Positions 14,211-27,613 of a DNA stretch of 64,000 nt are shown here, piece by piece. The number at the start of each line of letters is the position of its first letter. Within the stretch, counting starts at the first letter, position 1. Origin of the DNA: Ciona savignyi. Its lineage: Eukaryota; Chordata; Ascidiacea; Phlebobranchia; Cionidae. The position numbers and the translations under genes were made by a program. The notes under the pieces are model-generated. The model made no database searches. It had not been told where the DNA came from and saw only the letters and a list, made by a program, of their open reading frames with translations. The stretch spans positions 725,775 through 789,774 of the forward strand of contig CH003236.1 in assembly GCA_000149265.1 (NCBI GenBank), read 5' to 3'.

Positions 14211-16765
14211 TTTTGCACTTTTTCTCTTTTATATTTTTTTATTAAAAATTTGACCACTTTTTTTCTAAAAATGATTTTCTATTTATACGGTACACAAGAA
14301 TCTCTTGCCAAAACTTGCTAGAAATCATAATTAGCCAATCCCTTGCTGTTTAGGACATATTTATCTCAGTTACACTTTGGGTTAAATAAGTGGTTCTTTT
14401 AATGAAATGTCAAAATTGGCATTGTCATGTAAAACCACGTTTATGAAATCTGTAAAGGGAAAAGTACTTTATTGCCGAAATATTTTTTTAGTTTTACTTT
14501 TAAATAGATTAGAGCCATATGTGTAATCGTGTTTTTAGAGAAGCAGTGTTTATTTTAAATTTGCACCAAGTTTTTAGTAGATTTTTATGGAAGCGTGAAA
14601 ATAAAACAATTTATTATTCCGGGTTTTTGTGTGTAAATCGTTTGTTAAATAAAGAAACGTTTTTGTAAGTTTTTATGGAGTTACATTATTTTATTCTATA
14701 TATATTAGATACAATTTATGTTAGATTTTACACATTTATTAACTTAATTGCAAAGCACTGGTCCCATTAAATATAGTTGATTAAGAAAAAACATGATAAG
14801 TTAGTTCGGTCAAATGTTGGTTGTTTCTGTCATGATCCTTCCAACCATTTGCCTTGTATAGTTCGTTCAATAACGTGAAAGACTGAACCGCATGGTCGCT
14901 GGATAATGTGTGTTACAGGCTATCAAGTAGCGATGTTATTTTTCGATTACAATAATTTCGGCAGAAAGTGAACTTTTAGGTGGCAATAGGTTAAATTTAC
15001 TTGAATTTGATGCGGATCTACTGTAACTTAATATTTTCGGGATTGATTTTGCGAAAGTGTGTCACGAATATTTGATCTCCCAAATCTGTCTAGGGTTATT
15101 TTGCTTACCTTGGATTGGAAAATCCCATGTAGTGTTGTAACATGGACAAACGTCAAATTTGCTCGATTTTTATAGTTGGATTAATGGAGCTATTACACCA
15201 CTCTGCCAAAGACTCAGCCCATTAGCCATAGCGACTTATTTGTAGAATCGCCTTTGTTTGACGACTCGCTTCTAACCGGTTGTACAGGAATCGAATGTAC
15301 TGTTTTCATTGGTTTCTCTTAAAATTTGATTAGCTTTATCCAATCAGAAGCCGAGAATCCGGAGGTGGTACCATTAAATTGCCGACACCCCTTTCAAAAA
15401 ATAACCTATCATTTCTACAATTTTCCGTCATTACCTTGCGTTTGGCAGCGATGCCTCGCCATATTATAAATTTCCATTTCAATATCACAACTCTTATCAT
15501 ACTTTTTCTCTTATAATACATGTTCATAATACTGTATGACCCCACATTGGAAGTTTTTATTATTAATTTTATATTTATCTTAAAGAATAAAATATCGTCG
15601 GTAAAATAACGAAAATTATATTGTTTTACGTAAGCCATACTTTCTTTACATCATTCTAATAAAAATATTTTCGTTATTGGAAGTGTCCAGCAGACGCCGA
15701 GATAAAACTAGAATAACAAGCACCGACACAAGTGTAAAAATAAACGAAGTTCTGCGTATTATTTTCACGAATTCGAAGACGCCCACTTATTGCCGTTAAC
15801 TCCCCTCGATTCTCAGCTTGTGATTGGCTACAGCTGATATTTTACAAGTTAACGAGAGGTTAAATACTCACTGAAGTATGAAGCTGCCCATTGTCGCGTG
15901 ACAGTGGGAGAGAAGTGTTGCGAAATATACGTCATTGTTAAGGTACACTGCTAAAAGTAATTTTGTCAGGAAATTGCGGAACAAAGGATTAAATTTCAGC
16001 TATTTTAGCAATTAGTATTTGAAAGCGAACCGGTTGTCTTCTCATATGTTCAAATTTAAATACAACCGGTATTCTAAGCATATTGCGGTATTTCCCGGCT
16101 TCTAGCGTTGTTAAAAATTCATTATCCCTTATCGTTAGGGCCAGTTTTGGAATATTGTTGTTCGTTTAACTTGATAAGTGAGGTGTAGGTCTAACTCTCT
16201 CACACTGAAGCTTGTTGAATAGGGAGCTACCTTTACCATCTAACCCTTAGAGATTTTAATATAGCCCAGTGAAAAAATCGTAAAAGTTAGTCTATAATTT
16301 GAACGTTCAATCTGCGCTTGTGATGGATTTTTATAAACAATTAAGTAAAATGTTAAACTTGCATATCACATTCACTCCGATCAGTCTACTGTAATGTGTG
16401 GATGTGTAGTGATGTAGTAACCTCTAAATTAATACGCAAGATTAGCACCTTAAAGAGGAAGGTCTTTTACAAAGGACATTATACGTTTTATGGTAGGACT
16501 GTTGTATGTAGTATGGTCAGTAGAAGTCATATGGAACATATAAATGAAAAGACCATGCAGCTCCCTGTAGTGTTGTTCCACATTCAACTAGTTTTAAGTT
16601 TAACCATATGAGTAACATTAGAATATTTAGGTTACCGGTACTGGTATGATCGTTATTTAGTCTTTCTGATCTATCAACTGTAGGTTTGGTAATTTTAATA
16701 GTAGTCGCAGAAGTTGCTTTTTCCATGAATATCTTATCATGTGCAGCTGAATACGGGAATTAACA
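14211..16765. other. SFI1-HDHD5 intergenic region
   Basis: Contains the SFI1 3' UTR, with candidate poly(A) signals AATAAA at 14600-14605 and AAATAAAG near 14647. The rest is the 5' flank of HDHD5. No convincing exon, RNA gene or transposon end was seen. The open frame at 15336-15638 on the minus strand shows no recognisable domain. Confidence 0.6.
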
Positions 16766-19700
16766 ATGGCATCTTCAGCAAACAACATTCTTCGGGTTTG
16801 CCGAAACAGAACTCAAAGAATTCTATCTGCAAAATGTTATTCGACTAAAAAACAAGTGAGTTAATGTTTAGTGAAATATGTTAATTTATTTATTATGTGC
16901 CGGCCAAAATATGCATTTGGTACCGCCTACCAGTATCTATGTATTAAGCTTACAGACTTTTTCATTTGTATTTCGGACAATTTTATTGCGGTGTCTGGTT
17001 TTTTGTTTATCAATAACAAGTTCTTTTTTTAATGAGTGACCACCCTAATCTAGCCATAATTTAAAAAATCTTAAAAAATCTAGGCATGATATTTAAATAA
17101 TCTAGGCATGATATTAAAATTGTACTTTAATATTTTGTAAATCTCAGGAACCTGGATTTGGGTTGCTGTTTGACATTGATGGAGTGTTAGTACGTGGCAA
17201 AACCCCAATACCAGCAGCTCGCGAAATGTTTAAGCGACTTACCAACCCAGATGGTCGATTCAAAGTACCAACTGTGTTCGTCACTAATGCCGGCAACGCA
17301 TTAGCTCGAACCAAAGCCGAGCAGTTGTCCAATGCAATGGGTGTAGAGGTTGGTAGTGTGCAATAACATGTTTTATTTGATTATAACTCTATCGAAACAC
17401 TACTTACTGGTACAAAATGAAATTGCTATGTACAGATATTGACAAGACTAACATACCGATTGAGTAAGTATACTAATGTCTGAGGAAAACATTCTAGGTT
17501 ATTGAGGAATTTTCCCCTCCACTTACCAATAACTGTGTTTGCATAAACTGATAAAACCTGTTTAGTCTTGTTTGAATCGGCAATAATAATCACTTGTAGG
17601 TACGGCATGAATGTCAAGTTAGGAAAATTGTTGCAAAGTGTACTTTGAAGGAACTAAAAATAAATAGACATGCACAATATTCTTTTTAAACTTCTTTTTG
17701 GTTTAAACTTAATATACCTTTGTTAAAGGATATTTGAGTTGTTTACCCCCACATTTTGTGCCAACATATATGTAATGAAGCTGCAGTAACAATTCCATGA
17801 TACTCCTTAATAACAGTTGTTTATTACCGCGCATAATATATCCACTAATTACACCAAGGGTGAAATGACGGTTGATCTAAAATTGGCTTTAACCACTCTA
17901 AGTGGATGTAATGGTTTATCTAATGATGTAAATAACATTAATCACACTCATGGTTGATTCAGTGAACATGCATAATGAAGGGCAGTGATTCCTTACACTA
18001 AGTATAATATCACCGATGTGTTATGTTCTAATTACTTATTTGAATCGCTGTGATGAATCTGACAATACTAAGAGTTAAAATGCAGATAATAGAAACAAAT
18101 TATTTGTTGTTTACGCTCTAGTAACTTATGTTATCAAACCATTGTCAAGAAATGGTAAAGTTTAAGTATTAAAAAAATGCTTTGTAGATTTAAGTTTTTT
18201 TTTAGTTCAAGTTCATATATATCTTCACGTCATCACATTTACACTGATTCGCCAGATAACATCAGAACAAGTGATGATGTCACACAGCCCATTGAGGATG
18301 TTCCCAGAGTTCCACAACAAATGTGTTCTTATGTCGGGGCAAGGACCCTTGGACCAAATTGCAAAGAAAATCGGATTCACAAATTATGTGACAATTGACC
18401 AAATACGTGACGTATTTCCTAATCTAGATATGGTCGATCATCAAAGGAGACCTAAATTGGTATGACGAGATATGGTTAACTAGTTTTTTTAAATCTTTGT
18501 AAATGGAATCCCAGTATTTACCTACAACATTGTGAGACGTGTGTTGATTTAAGTTCAATGACAGCATTACACATGATCAATGCTGCTGTTCATTTTCTTA
18601 GTATTGATTGTACTACTAGAGTGATAAAACTTGTGCTTATGTATTCATATCCCAGTACTAAGTATTAAAATATTTTTGATAAAGCCAAAGTTTTGATTAC
18701 ATAGTACCATCGGCATTGTATACACTCTGCTTTCCATAATATACTGAGCACACTCAGAATGCATAAACTTATAAGAATCAATGCTTATAATATTTCCTTT
18801 GTTCCACAGATGTCAGCAGCTTTGACAGAAACATTCCCGAAAATTGACGCCGTCATTTTGTTTGGAGAGCCTGTGAGGTGGGAGACAAACCTTCAAATTG
18901 TCATAGATGTCCTATTAACACACGGCAATTTGAATGACCCAATCGCTGATGACCATGAGAACCAGATCCCAATATTGGCTTGTAATATGGATCTTCTATG
19001 GATGTCGGATTCTCATATGCCAAGGTTGGTTGGTTGGTGGGGAATTTTTAACAATACTGCAATAACTTCCCATTTTCATTTTTAATAAAATAGTAGAAGT
19101 TATTAAAACATTGCGAAAAATGTATGCATCTACTATTGCATTGACAACAAGTGATTTTTGCCATAGAAGAATTAATAGCGATAACTGCCAACGCAAACAT
19201 TAGCTGAACTCTTTCTCAGAATCTAAAAAAATATGACGTACTATGATGTCATAACAGGAAGTTATTTAACAAACACTGTATTAAACAAAACCTCGTGACG
19301 CACTTAGTGTAGATAGCTGCGACCTGCTAGAGTAGATTTATTGGTTGGAAATTGATTTTCTTTCAATCCCTATGATTTATTATTGGTTTTACTTTTTCCA
19401 CGTAGATTAAACTGACGTTATATGCTTGGGCTTCTGCAGTACTTTGTATATCACTCGAAAACTACCTAACTTTGGTTGAGACAGTGATTCATATATTCAT
19501 ATCCCATTACATGCAAAAATAACAGCCCTCAGAATTAGTTCATCGGTTAACCATCTGTCTGTTGACGTCTAAAAATTGGTAAATTTTAAACAGATTTATG
19601 TATATTTTAGTATACCAAACAAAACAACAACCAGTTACAGTGAAATACACACTCCTTAGCACCACCACCGAAGCTAAATTTCACATCCAATTTAACCTTA

Positions 19701-22700
19701 GGGCATTATAAAATAGTCTAAATCAAGTTTTAAAATTATTTCCACCACTCTGACGCTAGAGGGGGTAGCTCCTGTATGCAAGACATTTTTGAGATGCAAT
19801 CTTTTTTAAGAGTTAGAAGAAGCTTAAATCTTCAAGCAGTTCAAAAATTAGCTTTGCCAACTTTAAAATAACTTTTTAAGGCTAAATTTCCCAAGTGCAC
19901 CTTTTTCGCCCCCCCCCCCTTCCAAAAAAATGTTTTTAACAAATATATTATGGTTTTGTACAATATAAAGTATCAGAGAGCATCTAAATACCTCTTTATT
20001 TACTTTATATATACGTGCAAAACTTGCAATTTTAATTTTAAAACACTTGTTAGGACCACACTTTTTCCACATTCCTCAAATTTCTTTACAAAACTGAGGC
20101 AAACCTGAACATTCACACAACACCGGACCGTTCTTTAGGATTATTAAAAGTAAATTATGTATGACAATGGCGGTACTATTTAACATTAAGTATACCAGTA
20201 CTAATAACAATGGTACAATCATAATATGGTTCAAAGCTGTTTATGTGGGTTCCGATTTTAAAACTTTTATGCAACGATTTGTAAGAATTTGTTGTTTGGG
20301 TACTCATATGTCATCCTTCCGTGGCCAATAAAAAGTGTTAGATGGTCCATGTGGATGCAAAAACTTAATGTTAACATCTTTATTGCCTTTATTCAACTTG
20401 TACAAGACCAATCCACCAGTAGTTGTCATAGCGGCATGCTGTATAATCCATCACTTTGACTTCTGGAACAGCTTCATTGTCAAAAAATGAGTAGATTCCA
20501 GTTAATTCTTTATCCTCACTAACTCATTTGTAACCCACACAGTGAAAAGCTATGGAACAAAATAGTGAAAACTTGTGCCATTAATTGTTTACCGCAGAGC
20601 ATAGAGATGCTCTAGATTCTAGAAGTTCTCTTTTCTGTACTAACGAGTCTTTTAGGATTAAACTGAACGTTATCTTTTTATATTTGCTTTACAGTACTTG
20701 AAAATTGCAGCAGCGGTAAAAATTGGTTTACCGCCAGTTTTTATTTGCAGGCTTGTACGGGTTAACAGCCGCTTAACAGTTTCCCCAATACCCTAACATG
20801 AAGATTTTCCATGCGAAGTAGCAAAAAAATACTAATTAGCATCAACATTAAAATCGTAAAAGTGGAAACAAAGATTTGAAATGTTGTTGGAGTTTTTATA
20901 CTGTCCCGCACATTTATTAGAAAAGTACTCAATTTTTGTGTATATTTGTGTTTTGATTCGGATCAGGGAGACCAGTTGCTTTTGCAGCTCATATGCAAAA
21001 CCAGAATCATGATTAAGGTCGTCTGATATAAAACAAAATGAGTGAGAGTGGAGATGTTCACCCTCTTTGTAATATACAACAGCAGGGTGGATTGTACATT
21101 GTCTGGTGTTCCAGTGAAAAATTTAAATTTTATCTTGTACTGTGAATTTATAATTTTCGGCAAAATTAGTACGAACAATTAGATATTTTTTAGGTAAATT
21201 TTCTTTTCTGTGTTTTAAGTACTTTCCCTGGCACCTGGCAATGCAAGAATGTGTTGCCCTGTCAACCCCTCAATAGAATTTACAAGAAGATTAATAAAAT
21301 CATAACTGTTAGCAGAATGGTCTATTATTATTGACCATTCTTCTGAGTTCCACTATTGGTAAGAAATCAAGTCCTCTCCTCCGCAATCCTTACAATTCAT
21401 AAAGATATTGACGTAAAACTTCAAAGCCCGTGCAGTTTGGACACTGATGGATCGTGTACATTCTTGATTCCTTGATAATTGTGACCCGGCTGGCACTTAA
21501 TCTGACCTAGTTACTATTTTTCTATTTCATTAGTAACAAACTTGCACTATTTATATGCGTTGCTACTTTAGACTATATTAAACCTAAATTTATTTGTTAA
21601 AACACATTTTTTTGGAAGGGGAAGGGCGAAAAATGTGCACTTTGGAAGTTTGGTCTCAAAAAAGTTATTTTAAAGTTGGCAAAGCTAATTTTTGAACTGC
21701 TTGAAGATTTAAGCTTCTTTTCACTTTTAAAAAAGATTGCATCTCAAAACTGTCTTGCATACAGGAGCTACCCCCTCTAGCGTCGGGGTTGTGGAAATAA
21801 TTTTCAAACCTGATTTTGACTATTTTATAATGCCCTAAGGATAAAATGGATGTGAAATTCAGCTTCCTTATACCTTAAAACAAATTTTCAGCTTTTCAAA
21901 TGGTTTACTTTTCGAGCTATCGGCAATTTAAAGTTGTAAGTAGACGTGCTCACCAACAAAAAGCCCTCGTGTGGCCGGTTTTTCATCCTGCCGTAACTTT
22001 TGAACCGTTAGGAGTTGCAACCTCAAATTTTGTCCTAATCATTTTTCTAGGTGAATGTACATTGTCTGAAAATCTTAGCAAAATCTGAGAGGTACGATGT
22101 ACGGGCTGTTAAAAATATAATGGAATGACCCTTTACTGAACAATAGATTTTAAACTTACTGTGCAATAGTTGAGAAATGTCATTTTTTAATCCTGGTTTA
22201 CATTTAATGGCTTCTAGACTGGGGATATTTCTGCACATTTTAAAAAATTACAGAATTAGACAGGCGGAATGCATGCCTGCTGTTGAGTTAATAAAGCATT
22301 GGAAATAGTCACTGGATAATCAATAGGGATTCTAAACACTAATTTATCTGCAAAGAATTAAATACCACTGACAGTTTTAAGGTGTCACAAATAAAAGCTT
22401 ATGTATAAAACTATATTTATTTTATATTATATTTATTTTATATTGTAAATAAATTTGATACCAATATTAAAATAAAAAGTGATGGAAAAAGCTCCATTAT
22501 AAAGCATTTAATTATGTATTATAGATCATTATATATCGGCATAAACAGGAAGTCAGTTAAGGAGTACCTTTATAATTACCAGAAATCCTGTTCATCATGG
22601 CCTAATTTGACACCACACACTTTAGCATTACAAATAGCATTACAATGCGTTTAATTTTTCACCTATGGTTATGAAATGTCACCTCTATGAGGGCAACTTC

Positions 22701-25700
22701 GATGTAGCTTGAAGTGCTACTGTGATGCAATAATTGTAATTATTTTACAGGTTTGGTCACGGTACATTCCTTCACTGTTTAGAGAGTGTGTATGAAAAGT
22801 TGGTTGGTCGACCCCTGACGTATACTGCACTTATGGGCAAGCCGAGCGAAGTCACGTACATCTACGCTGAGCAGCTCATAAAGAGAATAGCTAGCAATAT
22901 GGGAATCACAAGTCCCATTAAAAACCTCTATGCAATTGGGTAAGTTGTGCTCAATATATTTGTGGCGATTAAGCTATAAAAAACATCAAGATTGTATACA
23001 TAGGTATATTAGGCCTACTTGTTATTTTTTTGTTTTTGCAAACAAACATTATAATCAAAGTTTAAACGAAGATGAATCAATCTAATTCTTTATAAATCAG
23101 TTATAAAGAATTATTTTATTGCTGTGTGGGTCAGATATGTGCCATTAGAATTAAAATGTCAAATTTGAACACATGTTGGTGACATAATCTGATGAGCTTA
23201 TCTCTTGATGAGCTGTGTATGCAAGTGCAATGTGCGTTCGCATTGTCATTTGAAAGGGTAATTGATTAACAACTTCATTGCTTTGCATAACAATGTGACA
23301 TTATAATTATGATGGAATTATATTAGTTGACGAATTTATGCATGTAAAGGTTAACTATGAAAACCTATAAGATTGTGTCACATGATTTATTGATAGCATA
23401 TTTTTAACTTGTCCTGTAGGACGTTGGGCAGGCCGAATTTGAACTTGTTTCACCCTATAAAAAAGAGCTGGCAATTGTCGAGACTACACTCTTAGACAGT
23501 GGTCGTTGACCATCCATTACCTAATACACTATATTTTCTAGCTCTGGTGTCCCAGTAGCTAATTAGGGTTTTGTGGTGGTTATATTAAGTGTATAATGTA
23601 CATTTAAACATTTCTGTCTATGTCTTCCGTTTTGAATGGAACTTCGACATTTTTACTGCAATATTTGGACAAATATATTTTAAAACTATGTTACGAAGAA
23701 TGTAGATAGAACTTGTATTTATTTATGTGCATCACGATTATGTATACTGCTAGTTTGATGATTTATACTGGTTGACATGCTACATTATGACATCATAATG
23801 TGACACAGTGACTCACTTCAAAATCAGGCTATAAACTAATGAACAGTTGACTTTGCAAAGCTCTCGACCAAGTATAATTGTGTATTGCACACAACAAAGT
23901 AGATATGAGCTCCACTTTAAAAAAGTGCTAATTTTCTTTTCTACACAAAAACCTGAATATCAGATTCACATAGTTAAGTGAAGAAGCTTTCTTTTTGAAC
24001 CTAGAATACTGGAAAGTATTGATCATTAATTTATCTACAGAGATAACCCGATGGCTGACATCTATGGGGCCAATCTGTTTAACAAGCGAATCAAACAAGA
24101 ACAGGAAGTGAAGCAGGTTGGTTGGTTAGAATCTGCCATGTTTATGTTGTATTACAATGCATTATTTGCATATCTATTTAAACTTTATTTTTATTTCAAA
24201 ACATCATTTTGCATGTTGTCTGGGGGAATTTCGTTCGATAATCCTTCTGAGTGGGTTGAATTTATGGGTATCATTTGCCATATGACACCTCATGTCTACA
24301 GTCCGGTTGCTTTAGCTACCTTAGTGCAATGGAAATTGTTGTAGGTTCCTTGATAACTGTGTTTATTTGGGAAAATCAAGGTGATTAACTTATCCGATTT
24401 GGTAAAGGACACTGTTTATAATTTAGTTTATGTCTAATTTTTGCATTCTTTATTGGGGTTAACTGGCAAACAATCAAAGTATAACTCAACTCAGTATCTT
24501 GAAAGCACATAAACAAGGTTTATCACAATAGCATGGCATGTACTAATGGTGGCATGTTGCCAGGTATCTGCAGAGCAGACTGCTTCCTCTCTACAATCAT
24601 GGCGACAACTGCATGCTAGGAATATTAGCACAAGTGCATCCGATCCAAATGTATTTATGTTTCTTATATATTTTATCAATCGAATGCTGCAAAAATAGTA
24701 TGAACCAAATTTGTCACCAATATGTTTAAAAAAATACTTTTGCCCATAAATAGGCATCCACCATTTCTTATATGCAGAAAAATTAAATTGCTATGAGTTG
24801 ACCTGTTGGTATCACATTAAACCTTTAGCCTAAAGGTTGCGGTATTAAAACCAGCTGCCAACTCTTGGACGAGACATTACCGGGCATTGCTTAAATGCAG
24901 AGATTGAGTCGAACAAAAACTAAACAATGTTTTTTATCATATTTAACACATTGCAATGGCTCTGGTAACCAGACTATGGACATGAGGCAATTTTTCCCCT
25001 TTCCACTAGCACAAATACAAGTATCTTGCCCAAAATCATAGGGCATACTGGGCGGTTCTGTTGCAATTTCCACCAATGCACATGTACAGTGGTATCTTAA
25101 TACGATAAAACTTAAATGACAAATCTAAACCTGGCTACCCAGTTAAAACAACTACCATTTACCCAACCTTGGGCTGATCACGACCAACACTAACCTGAAT
25201 CTAATGTTCCAGGTGCTTCCTAACAAACCAACCCCATTCATACGAGAAGTTGAAGCTTGCCATTCTGTGCTTGTGTGCACGGGTATCTACTCACCGGAAC
25301 CTGGGGTAAGTTTAAATAACCCATGTGGCGTTGGGTTAGACATGTATGGGGGCTGCAGACTGGGTGTGCAGAGTTGTAATTACATGATACAAATTTAGTC
25401 AATGCGCATTTAAAATTCTGAAAATACTTCGCCGACACTTGGCCAGCAATAAATTACAACGTGATTGGAACAAAATTTGATCGCAATCTCAATCTAACTT
25501 GCATTCCCTAGATAAGAAACTGAAAGTTGTCTAAGTGGTTCTGAATAGGTGGCCATACTAAAGTATATATGATAACTGGCGCACTTATGTGTATTTTTTA
25601 TTAACTCTGGCAAGTGGGAATTGGCTTTGGGTATTCTGACGATTGACTACAATGTTTTATCAATTTATAAGGCAACATATTGTAAAATTTTGATAATTAC

Positions 25701-26109
25701 AAAGCTGTTTAGAAAGTAGGAATGATAAAGATTGAATAAGGAACTCCTCTGATCACAACTTGATTATTTTCACCTAGACTTCAAGGGTCAAATTTGAGTT
25801 AAAATAATCTGGCTAAATAGCTCAATGGGTTAGAGATGCAAACGTGGTTGCTGTTGCTGATGAATGTAATTGGTCAATTGCCTGTTTGAACTTGTTATCA
25901 CATATTAGACAGAATCTTTATCTTTATTTTAAACAATCCATCGCCATTAACAGGGCAGTTCTTACCAAATTCCTCCGGTATTCCACGGACCCAGAGATAT
26001 GGAGTTCGACGTCAATTTGTGCGTTCCCTCGTTTATAACGAAGGATGCCAATAAAGCCATCGACCGAATTGTTGAAATAGAAAATTTCTCGCTCGAATCA
26101 AAAGTTTAG
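16766..26109 (+). CDS. HDHD5: HDHD5/CECR5-type HAD-superfamily hydrolase
   Basis: Haloacid dehalogenase-like hydrolase of the HDHD5 (CECR5) type, a family usually assigned to mitochondria; its substrate is not settled to my knowledge. Eight exons join in frame: 16766-16855, 17148-17348, 18256-18459, 18810-19024, 22751-22939, 24041-24116, 25213-25305, 25954-26109 (stop TAG). The product is 407 aa, close to vertebrate HDHD5. Exon 1 encodes an Arg-rich, acid-free N-terminus that looks like a mitochondrial presequence. Motif I is FDIDGVLVRG (Asp39/Asp41), motif II FVTNAGN (about 74-80). MMSHSPLRMF and LMSGQGPL in exon 3 are family signatures. Motif IV is DNPMADIYGANLFN with Asp301 and Asp306. All catalytic motifs are present, so the gene looks functional. 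Introns 4, 6 and 7 are large; intron 4 holds an inverted repeat. Confidence 0.92.
19668..21870. repeat. Inverted repeat pair in HDHD5 intron 4
   Basis: About 280 bp at 19668-19945 (includes CTAGAGGGGGTAGCTCCTGT) recurs in inverted orientation at 21590-21870 (ACAGGAGCTACCCCCTCTAG). The arms are clearly diverged, with several substitutions and indels. The roughly 1.6 kb between them shows no coding content. It could be a long-TIR transposon or two opposed copies of one repeat. No target duplication was found. Confidence 0.8.
24805..25010 (+). repeat. Degenerate SINE in HDHD5 intron 6
   Basis: Fragments in family order: CTAAAGGTTGCGG, GGACGAGACATTACCGGGCA, ACACATTGCAATGGCTCTGG and TAACCAGACTATGGAC. 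They resemble the middle and 3' body of the window's SINE family with heavy decay. Confidence 0.5.
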
Positions 26110-26627
26110 ATTTGTATTTCATTTAGCTGCAGTACTGATTTTTTTTTGTATTTGATCCATACTGATGTTAATCCATGGACTCTGAATCCATTTGATTGGT
26201 CTATAAATCCAATGATTACTCTCTAGCACAAAGCCAAGCCAATTGGTAAGTGCTACTGGCTTTATTGTTCTTTGTTTTATCCACCATACAATACTGCCCC
26301 TTCTTTTCCTGGTATCCAGGGATTTTATATCGTGTTGTTTTTAAAGATATTGGTCTGTTGGTTTTTATTTCTTTTACAATCACATTATTATTTAAGTTGC
26401 TTTCTCTAGTATTTACTCCCTTTATGATTTTCTGTACAGTTAGTTATAGATCAAATGAAAAATATTTTAGGAAATTCTTTTCTTTGAGCAGTAATGTGTA
26501 GTTAGTTGTTCTTTTGTGGTGAAATACACACGTGACGTTGCTAATATTGATGGTTTTTTTCTTGGAACTGAAATGATTTGAGATGCGAACCCTGAAAATC
26601 TTCTTTATATCTGGTGTGTCTGATCGG

Positions 26628-26815
26628 TACCTCTAAATACTACAGGAGCGCTTGGATCACTTAGATTGCTATGGAAAGTAATTCTAACCCTGTCCCAAAC
26701 ACTAATCTCAACCCCAGAACTAACTTTAACCCCAACCCTAACATTAATATCATGGCTTTTGTAATTACGAAGTATAGTGAGCGATCCAAGCGATCCTGTA
26801 GTATTTAGAGGTACC
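26628..26815. mobile_element. Palindromic MITE-like repeat
   Basis: Terminal inverted repeats of about 36 bp start GGTACCTCTAAATACTACAG at the left and end CTGTAGTATTTAGAGGTACC at the right. The centre is rich in AACCCTAAC/AACCCCAAC units. Nothing in it is coding. No flanking duplication was recognised, so the superfamily is unknown. It lies about 0.5 kb downstream of the HDHD5 stop. Confidence 0.8.
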
Positions 26816-26979
26816 GCGCTTTGGATCGCATGGTATTCGCAACAGAGGCTAATTCAAAATGGCGTGGCATAAATCTGATCGTGAAAAGGACTTAATTTGT
26901 GGTGTGTTTGTGTAGCCGGTGTATTAGCCTTTACTGCATTGCATGAGTTAATGCGTATACAGTTAAACCGACAGATGAC

Positions 26980-27590
26980 TGAGTAGTTGCGTCATCCAAA
27001 ACTTCGCGAAATCGAAAGCAGCCACTAGCTGGTTGGTTGCATACCTTCGCAAGATACTTCACTGAAGGTGCTTGTTGTGTGGCCGAATGGTTAACGCGAC
27101 CGATAAATATACCGACTCTTTTAAAAAAAAACGGTCCTAGTGACGAGACCATCATGGTTTCGAAACTTAAATCGGTAAAAAGAAAAGAAGGTGCTGCTTG
27201 AACCTAGCAGTGGTTTAATCGATTGAGTAAAAACAAGTCTGGCAGGATAGATCACTCGATTTCAGACAAACTATCCGCTGGCTAGACGGTTGTGTACCTG
27301 GATAAGGCACTTAGCGGGTATACCCTAACTAAACTAACTAACTCTCCTGCGTTTTCTCATCCACGGGGATAAATAAAACATGAATGTCCAAGCCTAGCGG
27401 ACATCCCATGAACCCATTTTTGGGTTGAAGTAAAACAGTGGCAACGTCTCAATCATATATAATACACCGCAATAGTTTCGGTAACGAGACGATGGACACG
27501 AAGTAATCTAACGACCCGTAAGATAATGCCCATCGTTATCCCACCCACCGGGATATAACGCCCACATGAGTAAATCGTATGTTTTAACAC
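26980..27590 (+). repeat. Cluster of old SINE copies
   Basis: Family fragments occur in series: CACTAGCTGGTTGGTTGCAT, then a tRNA-like head GTGGCCGAATGGTTAACGC with a B-box-like GGTTTCGAAAC at about 27153. CTGGATAAGGCACTTAGCGG and the 3' body (ACACCGCAATAGTTTCGG, GACGATGGACACGAAG) follow. At least two diverged copies seem to be fused here. Confidence 0.6.
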
Positions 27591-27613
27591 CAACGTGTTT
27601 TAACGACTGTTAA

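Noticed and set aside
15336-15638. 100-codon minus-strand open frame between SFI1 and HDHD5
   Set aside because: It has no recognisable domain, AT-rich composition, no splice context, and is consistent with chance.
25805-25850. tRNA-like TAGCTCAATGGGTTAGAG in HDHD5 intron 7
   Set aside because: There is an A-box-like stretch only. No B-box and no cloverleaf can be formed nearby; it may be a decayed SINE head.
26250-26501. Hydrophobic 83-codon frame downstream of HDHD5
   Set aside because: T-rich DNA gives Phe/Leu-rich frames by chance. There is no family likeness and HDHD5 already ends at 26109.
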